From: an uncultured Eubacteriales bacterium
Lineage (GTDB): Bacteria > Bacillota > Clostridia > Oscillospirales > Acutalibacteraceae
Assembly: GCA_900319615.1 (NCBI GenBank)
Contig: ONPE01000008.1
Location: 1 to 14,897 of the forward strand
Reading direction: 5' to 3'
DNA: 14,897 nt
In this document: positions 7,206-12,620 of the stretch, in pieces
Layout of the letters: every line of letters begins with the position of its first letter
How positions within the stretch are numbered: the stretch's first letter is position 1
The notes under the pieces: generated by a model
The model's database searches: none
Told to the model about the DNA's origin: nothing
What the model saw: only the letters and a program-made list of their open reading frames with translations
Translations under genes and position numbers: made by a program

Positions 7206-7275
7206 AGGTATACCTCGCGGTTTGCCGCTAAAGTGTCAGGTGGACACTTTAGTGCTTGCACAGGGGAAGTTTATT
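7206..7275 (+). repeat. Right extension of repeat copy 1, rich in inverted repeats
   Basis: AGGTATACCT (7206-7215) is a 10-base palindrome, GCGG/CCGC pairs around 7218-7228, and CTAAAGTGTC (7228-7237) pairs perfectly with GACACTTTAG (7243-7252) around a 5-base loop. The part from 7231 resembles 11078-11118 (about 22 of the first 27 positions), so the repeated element probably reaches to about 7275. Bases 7203-7229 are missing from the other copy. The right boundary is uncertain. Confidence 0.55.
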
Positions 7276-7290
7276 ATCGGATTTTATTAA

Positions 7291-7319
7291 TAGACAAAGC
7301 CGCTTTTATCTGTTATCAT
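7291..7319 (+). promoter_or_regulatory. Promoter of the EamA-type gene
   Basis: TAGACA (7291-7296) and TATCAT (7314-7319) are 17 bases apart, with TG at 7311-7312 giving an extended -10. Transcription would start near 7326, leaving a leader of about 23 bases that holds the CGGAG ribosome site. Confidence 0.6.
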
Positions 7320-7348
7320 ATTGTCAGTAAATTGAACGGAGTGATACC

Positions 7349-7780
7349 ATGTTCCTGTATATCTGGCCGATAGCTCTGGTGGTGCTGTCAAATGTCGTAT
7401 ACCAGATCTGTGCCAAATCCGTGCCGGACGGCATGAATCCCTTTGCAGCGCTCGCTGTAACCTATCTTGTGGGAGGCGTCGTCAGCATCATCCTTTATTT
7501 CGCACTCGGCAATCACGGCAGCATCATCAAGGAGCTCGGCAAGCTGAACTGGGCGCCGTTCGTGCTGGGCTTGGTGATCGTCGGTCTCGAGGTCGGCTTC
7601 ATCTACGCATACAAGGCAGGCTGGCAGGTCAGCACGGCTCAGCTCGTGGCGAGCTCGGCGCTGGCGATAATACTGATTTTCGTCGGCTTCTGGCTCTACA
7701 AGGAGCAGCTGACATGGAACAAGCTGGTAGGCGTCGCTATCTGCCTTGTCGGTCTGTTCTTTATCAATTACAAATTCTGA
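7349..7780 (+). CDS. Small EamA/DMT-family membrane protein, 143 aa
   Basis: A very hydrophobic protein with about five membrane segments: residues 3-21, 33-53, 69-89, 95-115 and 123-141. The pattern is one half of the ten-segment EamA drug/metabolite transporter repeat, a form often found as a single-domain protein in Clostridia that is expected to work as a dimer. Glu81 lies inside the third segment and could take part in ion coupling. The C-terminal part with WLYKEQLTWNKLVG, a short basic loop followed by the last segment, is typical of EamA domains. The substrate is unknown. It has its own promoter and a short leader, and no partner gene adjoins it, so a heterodimeric partner is not indicated. 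Confidence 0.8.
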   Translation: MFLYIWPIALVVLSNVVYQICAKSVPDGMNPFAALAVTYLVGGVVSIILYFALGNHGSIIKELGKLNWAPFVLGLVIVGLEVGFIYAYKAGWQVSTAQLVASSALAIILIFVGFWLYKEQLTWNKLVGVAICLVGLFFINYKF

Positions 7781-7783
7781 AAA

Positions 7784-7801
7784 TTGACAAAATATTGTCA
7801 A
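7784..7801. other. AT-rich inverted repeat after the EamA-type gene
   Basis: TTGACAA (7784-7790) pairs with TTGTCAA (7795-7801), a perfect 7-bp stem with a 4-base loop, starting 4 bases after the stop codon. A and T runs follow to 7819. It may be a weak terminator or a binding site upstream of the next promoter. The TTGACA at its left is too far from the -10 at 7844 to serve as its -35. Confidence 0.35.
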
Positions 7802-7820
7802 AAAAATTTTCTGTTTTTTG

Positions 7821-7849
7821 TGGAAACTCTCAAAATAATATGATATAAT
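7821..7849 (+). promoter_or_regulatory. Promoter of the GGDEF-EAL gene
   Basis: A perfect TATAAT (7844-7849) with TG at 7841-7842 gives an extended -10. The best-placed -35 at 17 bases, TGGAAA (7821-7826), is weak, as expected for an extended -10 promoter. The leader to the chosen start is about 134 bases and includes a 6-bp inverted repeat (7874-7879/7890-7895). It does not match a c-di-GMP riboswitch that I can recognise. Confidence 0.55.
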
Positions 7850-7974
7850 ATATTATGTATAACAGCACAATTCACAAGTCCCGCAAATTACTTGTACATC
7901 CGAAATAAATCCGCCTGCACAGTCCGCACACCTGAATCATGCTGTATCTCTCCAATGATCAGTATGTAATAATC

Positions 7975-7979
7975 GGAGG
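7975..7979 (+). promoter_or_regulatory. Ribosome binding site that sets the GGDEF-EAL start
   Basis: GGAGG at 7975-7979 lies 10 bases before the ATG at 7990. The in-frame ATG at 7939 has no comparable site and would add 17 residues in front of the signal peptide, so 7990 is preferred. Confidence 0.7.
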
Positions 7980-7989
7980 AACTTTCGAT

Positions 7990-10896
7990 ATGATCAAAGC
8001 ACATAAATACATGAAACGCTTCACTGCGATTTCTATGATTATAGCGCTTATTGCGGTCATGATGATACCGATCGTCGTACAAGCGGAGGAAGCCGAGCGC
8101 AAGGTAGTGCGCGTCGGCTGGTTCGAGTCGTCCTATAACTTCATAGATGAGAACGGCAGACGCTCCGGCTACTCTTATGAGTATCAGCTGAAGCTCTCCG
8201 ATTATAACGGCTGGACATACGAGTATGTCAAGGGCAGCTGGTCTGATCTTATGCAGAAGCTTATCAACGGAGAGATAGATCTCATGAGCGACGTCTCCTA
8301 TACCGAGGAGCGCTCCGAGCTTATGCTTTTCCCAAATCTCCCGATGGGTACCGAGGAGTATTTCCTGTTTTGCGCGCCGGACAACAAGACTATCTCCGCT
8401 TCCGATTTTTCGACTCTGAACGGTAAAAAGGTCGGCGTGAACAAAGCCAGCTTTCAGGAGCAGCTATATAAGGATTGGGCAGAGGAGAACAACGTCAACG
8501 CTGAGCTGATCGAGGTCTCGACCGTCGAGGAAGAGTCGCTGGAGATGCTGAACAACGGCGAGATTGACGCCTATGTCACGGTCGACTCCTTCATGGATCC
8601 CACGGAGGCTGTGCCGCTGTATAAGATAGGCTCCTCGGATTTCTTCTTTGCGGTTAACAAAAACCGTCCCGATCTCCTCTCCGACCTTAATCACGCCATG
8701 AGCCGTATACAGGATGAAAACCGCTTCTATAACATGGAGCTGTATGAGAAGTTCCTCAGAGACACCGGGGCGAATATCGGGCTCACCGAGCAGGAGACCG
8801 AGTGGCTGGAGTCCCACGGAACGATCAAGGTCGGCTATCACGATAAATTCCTGCCCTTCTGTACAGCAGATAAAGAGACCGGCGACCTGACCGGCGTTTT
8901 GAAGGATTATCTCGATCTTGCCTCGGACTGTATAACTAACGTACATATAGACTTTGAGGCGACCCCTTACCCAACTATCTCCGACGCTCTCGAGGCGGTG
9001 AGGAACGGCGAGATAGACTGTATGTTCCCGTCGATAATCAGCGGTTATGAGGCTGAAAAAGAGGGCGTAGCCCTCACCCCCTCGATCCTGGAGACGCAGG
9101 TGTACGCGCTGGTTCGTTCTTCCGAGCCCAATCTCTTTGAAAAAGAGGGACAGATAATCGCCGCAGTCCCCGAGGGAGAGACTAATTACGAATCTCTGCT
9201 CGCCGAGTATTATCCCACATGGGGCAGGGTCTACTGCAAGGATATCGAATCTTGCCTCAAAGCCGTTTCGGAGAGAAAAGCCGACTGTTTCCTCCTCAGC
9301 AACTACCGCTATAACAATCTTTCCAGACTGTGTGAAAAATTACGCCTCGCCCCTATATCCTTAGGCTTGGAGAAGGACTTCCGATTCGCTGTGAAGAGGG
9401 GCAACATCGAGCTGTCTTTCATACTTGCAAAGACCGCCGTTATAGTGCCCGCTTCATCGGTGAACGCTTCCGTTGCGCGCTATATGACCGAGGATTCCAA
9501 GCTGGACGTCTGGGATTTCCTCTCGGATAACATATATGTCGTTATATTGATAGCTTCGCTGATCCTGTTCGTGATACTTGTGCTGCTGATAATGAATATC
9601 CGCGCATACAAACGGGCTAAGTCACTTATCTCGGCTACCGAGACCGACGACCTCACGGGTCTGTACAACCGCAAATTCTTCTTCCAGTACGCCGACCGTA
9701 TGTATCACGACCACCCCGATACGCCTATGGACGCGTTCGTTCTGAACATCGAACAGTTCCACTCCGTCAACGCTCTGCACGGGCGTGAGCTCGGCGACCG
9801 TATCCTGCGCACCTTGGGTAACGGGCTGTATGACCTCGCGGCAGAGAACGACGGTATCGCAGGCAGATTTGAGGCAGACCGCTTTGATGTCTACTGCCGC
9901 CATGTCGAGGATTACCGCAAGGCGTTCAACAAGCTGCAGGCAAGTCTTGACGAGGTAGCTCCCAACGCGAACATCCGTCTGCGCATGGGCGTTATGCCGT
10001 GGCAAAAGGGTCTCGAGCCCGTACAGCTGATCGACAGGGCTCGCACAGCCTGCAAGATGGCGCGCGGTCACTATCAGGAGCCCTTGATCGTGTATGACGA
10101 GAAGGTCAGCAACCGAGAGGGCTATGAGCAGCGACTTGTCAACGATCTGCGCCGCGCTCTCGAGAATCACGAATTCGAGATATTCTATCAGCCTAAGTTC
10201 GATATCCAGTCGGAGCCCGCGAAGCTCGTCAGCTCCGAGGCGCTCGTTCGCTGGCGCCATCCGGAGCTGGGTCTGATCCCGCCGTTCGATTTTATCCCGC
10301 TCTTTGAGAGGAACGGACAGATCGGTCTTCTGGACAGATATGTGTGGGCGCACGCGGCTGAGCAGATCGCCGCATGGAAGAAAAAGTACGGCGCGGATAT
10401 CTCGGTTTCGGTAAACCTTTCGCGCGTGGACGTTTTTGATCCCGACCTCGTCGATACTCTGGAGGATATCCTCGTGAGGAACGACCTCGATCACAGCACG
10501 GTACACCTCGAGGTGACCGAGTCCGCCTATACCGAGAACTCGGATCAGGTCATCCGCGTTGTAGAGACTCTGCGCGACAAGGGCTACAAGATAGAGATGG
10601 ACGATTTCGGCACGGGCTACTCGTCGCTGAATATGCTGTCCGATATGCCGATAGATCTGCTCAAGATGGACAGAGGCTTTATCAGGAACATCGAGCATGA
10701 GGAGAAGGATATCCAGCTCGTTGCGCTGATCCTCGATATAGCGAAAAATCTTAACGTCCCCGTTATCGCCGAGGGCGTGGAGACCGAGGAGCAGATCCGT
10801 CTGCTCAAGGGTCTCGGCTGCGCGATGGTCCAGGGATATTATTTCTCGAAGCCCCTCCCCGCAGACGAATTCGAAAAGAAATACTTTATCAAATAA
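7990..10896 (+). CDS. Membrane c-di-GMP phosphodiesterase: two SBP_bac_3 sensors, degenerate GGDEF, EAL (968 aa)
   Basis: Domain order: signal peptide (1-32, cut likely after VQA), two tandem family-3 solute-binding domains outside the membrane (about 38-262 and 276-495), one membrane helix (515-535), GGDEF domain (about 553-710), EAL domain (about 735-965). The GGDEF signature reads EADRF (628-632) and the first metal Asp is replaced by Asn586, so cyclase activity is very unlikely. The EAL domain keeps its catalytic set: EAL at 750-752, Asn809, Glu841 and Glu844 region, Asp871-Asp872 in DDFGTGYS, Lys892, Glu928 and Gln948. The protein should therefore hydrolyse c-di-GMP to pGpG, controlled by ligand binding outside the cell. 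Family-3 binding domains mostly bind amino acids, but the ligand cannot be read here. The EvgS-like tandem layout suggests a sensor rather than a transporter, and no ABC transporter adjoins. It is monocistronic. Confidence 0.93.
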   Translation: MIKAHKYMKRFTAISMIIALIAVMMIPIVVQAEEAERKVVRVGWFESSYNFIDENGRRSGYSYEYQLKLSDYNGWTYEYVKGSWSDLMQKLINGEIDLMSDVSYTEERSELMLFPNLPMGTEEYFLFCAPDNKTISASDFSTLNGKKVGVNKASFQEQLYKDWAEENNVNAELIEVSTVEEESLEMLNNGEIDAYVTVDSFMDPTEAVPLYKIGSSDFFFAVNKNRPDLLSDLNHAMSRIQDENRFYNMELYEKFLRDTGANIGLTEQETEWLESHGTIKVGYHDKFLPFCTADKETGDLTGVLKDYLDLASDCITNVHIDFEATPYPTISDALEAVRNGEIDCMFPSIISGYEAEKEGVALTPSILETQVYALVRSSEPNLFEKEGQIIAAVPEGETNYESLLAEYYPTWGRVYCKDIESCLKAVSERKADCFLLSNYRYNNLSRLCEKLRLAPISLGLEKDFRFAVKRGNIELSFILAKTAVIVPASSVNASVARYMTEDSKLDVWDFLSDNIYVVILIASLILFVILVLLIMNIRAYKRAKSLISATETDDLTGLYNRKFFFQYADRMYHDHPDTPMDAFVLNIEQFHSVNALHGRELGDRILRTLGNGLYDLAAENDGIAGRFEADRFDVYCRHVEDYRKAFNKLQASLDEVAPNANIRLRMGVMPWQKGLEPVQLIDRARTACKMARGHYQEPLIVYDEKVSNREGYEQRLVNDLRRALENHEFEIFYQPKFDIQSEPAKLVSSEALVRWRHPELGLIPPFDFIPLFERNGQIGLLDRYVWAHAAEQIAAWKKKYGADISVSVNLSRVDVFDPDLVDTLEDILVRNDLDHSTVHLEVTESAYTENSDQVIRVVETLRDKGYKIEMDDFGTGYSSLNMLSDMPIDLLKMDRGFIRNIEHEEKDIQLVALILDIAKNLNVPVIAEGVETEEQIRLLKGLGCAMVQGYYFSKPLPADEFEKKYFIK

Positions 10897-10914
10897 CTTT
10901 AGGATAAATATAAA

Positions 10915-10960
10915 GCTGCCGTTACAAGCTCATGTAAGTTTGTAACGGCAGCCTTTTTTT
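10915..10960 (+). terminator. Strong terminator after the GGDEF-EAL gene
   Basis: A 13-bp perfect stem pairs GCTGCCGTTACAA (10915-10927) with TTGTAACGGCAGC (10940-10952), followed by seven T (10954-10960). It starts 18 bases after the stop codon. It may also receive minus-strand transcripts from galK, though the U-rich stretch on that side is poor. Confidence 0.92.
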
Positions 10961-10969
10961 ATCAAAACA

Positions 10970-11079
10970 GTCATTGCGAGGGGCGCAAAGGTTAAGGTTG
11001 AGGTTGCCGCGTCGGAGCCATGCTCCTCCTAGCAATGACAATCTTAAATGCGCCCCGTGGCAATCTCAACCGATATAAA
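10970..11079 (+). repeat. Composite intergenic repeat, copy 2
   Basis: Ungapped partner of 7096-7205 in the same orientation, with nine differences. Arms B/B' are identical in both copies. Arm A' has one change (CCTAGCAATGAC at 11028-11039) that breaks one pair. The inner hairpin GGAGC-CAT-GCTCC (11014-11026) replaces GAAAC-CAT-GTTTC of copy 1 by two matched pair changes. It starts 10 bases after the preceding terminator T-run, the same arrangement as copy 1. Confidence 0.85.
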
Positions 11080-11132
11080 GTGTCCGGTGGATACCTTAGT
11101 ATTTTCAACGTGGAAATTATTGAAAATCAATA
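11078..11132 (+). repeat. Right extension of repeat copy 2 and AT-rich inverted repeat beyond the galK stop
   Basis: Bases 11078-11104 resemble 7231-7257, directly after the 110-base block, and weaker likeness continues to about 11118. ATTTTCAA (11101-11108) pairs perfectly with TTGAAAAT (11120-11127). On the minus strand, this hairpin is the first structure after the galK stop codon (11133-11135), but it lacks a U-run, so no clear galK terminator is visible. Confidence 0.45.
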
Positions 11133-12416
11133 TTATACGAGCTTCACTCCGCCGACGGGTCGGATACGCAGGACATAGCAGCTCCCCGCGCCGAACAGCG
11201 CGTCCATCTTCTCTCTGTAAGCCTCGGTCTTGTCGAGCGGCACGAACGCCTGTATCGTACCGGCAAAGCCGCCGCCGTGAACGCGAGCGTTTGCGTTTTC
11301 TCCCAGAATCATCCTACTGACCGCTAAGGCAAGCGGTATCGCCTGCTCCAAGGGCTTCTTTGTCGAGTACAGGTTCTGGAGCAGATTTGCCGAGGACTCT
11401 GCGCTCTGTCTGTACAGGGCGAAGAACCGCTCCGTATCGCCGCGGTCGAGGGCGTCAGCCTCCGCGACGGCGCGGTCGTTCTCTTTGAAGAAGTGCATCG
11501 CTCGCAGGATGGCTCTGTCGGAGCATTTTTCGCGCAGGGCAGGGATGGCGGCGAAGAACTCCTTCTCATCCACCTCGCGCAGGACTTCCTTGCCGAAGCA
11601 AGCCGCAACGCTCTTCATCTCGCCCGGTACGGCGACATAGTCGTCGGTCAGGTCGCTGTGACTGCCCTTTGTATCGGTGATGCACAGGTTGTAGCCCGCC
11701 GCTGTAAAGTCGAAGCTGTGCTTCTCTACGATCGGGTTCCCGGTATCTCTGAAGTCGAGGAAGACAAAGCCGCCGACTGAGCACACCATTTGATCGAGCA
11801 GACCGCTGCCCTTGCCGAAGTAGACATTCTCTGCAAACTGACCGATCTTTGCGATCTCGATCTCGCCTGCTCTGCCGTCGTTATACTGCACGTCGATGAT
11901 CGTGCCGACAAGCGTTTCGAACGCCGCCGAGGAGGAAAGACCGCTGCCGGAAAGGACATCCGAAACGGCGTAAGCGTCAAAGCCGCCGATCTTCACTCCC
12001 ATTTCGTTGAATCGGGCGCATATGCCGCGGATTATTGCTGTGGAAGTGCCTTTTTCATCTTCATGCACGGCAAGATCTGAGAGCTCGACCTCGCACACGC
12101 CGTGACCCTCCGACTCGAACCGGATCACGCCTTCATCGTGGAAGGCGACTACCGCCACGGCGTCTAAATTCACCGCCGCGCCCAAAGCACAGCCGTGCTG
12201 ATGGTCGGTGTGGTTGCCGCCGATCTCCGACCTTCCCGGAGCCGAGAAGATGTGCACATCCTCTCGGTCGGGAAATGATCCCGTAAACCGTTCTATCGCC
12301 CTGATATACCGCTGCCGCTGAACGTAAAGGACGTTCGAGTCCGCGCCGTACAGCACCGATAATTCATCATTGAAGCCACTGTTGTTCAATTTGCTGATTA
12401 GCTCTTTTGCTTTCAT
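11133..12416 (-). CDS. galK: Galactokinase-family GHMP kinase, 427 aa
   Basis: ATP-dependent kinase expected to make galactose-1-phosphate in the Leloir pathway. The N-terminal signature at 60-75 reads APGRSEIGGNHTDHQHG-like instead of the textbook GRVNLIGEHTDYN, keeping Gly61-Arg62, His69, Thr70 and Asp71 but having Asn68 where the usual Glu contacts the sugar. The ATP-binding GHMP motif LSGSGLSSSAA lies at 155-165. The catalytic Asp is Asp208 in SGLLDQ, and the C-terminal motif HGGGFAGTIQ is present. This signature variant is, to my knowledge, shared by a group of clostridial proteins annotated as galactokinase. The ATG at 12416 is preferred over the GTG at 12425 because GGTGAT lies 4 bases upstream of it. 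galT and galE are not in the window. It is divergent from valS. Confidence 0.85.
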   Translation of the reverse strand: MKAKELISKLNNSGFNDELSVLYGADSNVLYVQRQRYIRAIERFTGSFPDREDVHIFSAPGRSEIGGNHTDHQHGCALGAAVNLDAVAVVAFHDEGVIRFESEGHGVCEVELSDLAVHEDEKGTSTAIIRGICARFNEMGVKIGGFDAYAVSDVLSGSGLSSSAAFETLVGTIIDVQYNDGRAGEIEIAKIGQFAENVYFGKGSGLLDQMVCSVGGFVFLDFRDTGNPIVEKHSFDFTAAGYNLCITDTKGSHSDLTDDYVAVPGEMKSVAACFGKEVLREVDEKEFFAAIPALREKCSDRAILRAMHFFKENDRAVAEADALDRGDTERFFALYRQSAESSANLLQNLYSTKKPLEQAIPLALAVSRMILGENANARVHGGGFAGTIQAFVPLDKTEAYREKMDALFGAGSCYVLRIRPVGGVKLV

Positions 12417-12461
12417 AATTATCACCGATTTCAGTTTACCATAAATTCGGCAAAAGTAAAG

Positions 12462-12490
12462 ATTATTATCAGATATTTATCGACAATCAA
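12462..12490 (-). promoter_or_regulatory. Candidate promoter of galK
   Basis: Read on the minus strand, TTGATT (12485-12490) and AATAAT (12462-12467) are 17 bases apart. The leader would be about 40 bases. Its -35 is 29 bases from the -35 of the divergent valS promoter, so one regulator could touch both. Confidence 0.4.
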
Positions 12491-12519
12491 CACGACGATA
12501 AAACCGCTATAACAAAGTC

Positions 12520-12548
12520 TTGACAAAATCCGCTTGTAATGTAATAAT
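12520..12548 (+). promoter_or_regulatory. Promoter of valS
   Basis: A perfect TTGACA (12520-12525) and AATAAT (12543-12548) are 17 bases apart, with TG at 12540-12541 as an extended -10. Transcription should start near 12555, so the leader is about 66 bases, too short for a T-box. Confidence 0.7.
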
Positions 12549-12558
12549 ATATAGGTTA

Positions 12559-12586
12559 GAGTCTGTGATTCCCGAGTCTGTGATTC
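12559..12586 (+). repeat. Tandem 13-base direct repeat in the valS leader
   Basis: GAGTCTGTGATTC occurs at 12559-12571 and again, perfectly, at 12574-12586, with a 15-base period. Both copies lie in the predicted untranslated leader just after the start of transcription. A small AT hairpin (12588-12593/12598-12603) follows, directly before the ribosome site. Confidence 0.7.
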
Positions 12587-12605
12587 TATAAAAACGATTT
12601 TATTT

Positions 12606-12611
12606 GAGAGG
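12606..12611 (+). promoter_or_regulatory. Ribosome binding site that sets the valS start
   Basis: GAGAGG (12606-12611) abuts an in-frame ATG at 12612 but is 9 bases from the ATG at 12621, which makes 12621 the likely start. Confidence 0.65.
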
Positions 12612-12620
12612 ATGGCTGTT

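Noticed and set aside
7939..7941. ATG as the start of the GGDEF-EAL protein
   Set aside because: No ribosome site before it; the ATG at 7990 has GGAGG and directly begins a normal signal peptide.
7856..7989. c-di-GMP riboswitch in the leader of the GGDEF-EAL gene
   Set aside because: The conserved GEMM core sequences were not found; only a 6-bp inverted repeat is visible.
9622..10698. 358-codon open frame on the minus strand
   Set aside because: Shadow of the GGDEF-EAL gene, low-complexity composition and no start signals.
12555..12620. T-box riboswitch before valS
   Set aside because: The leader from the predicted start site is about 66 bases, with no T-box consensus and no terminator/antiterminator pair.
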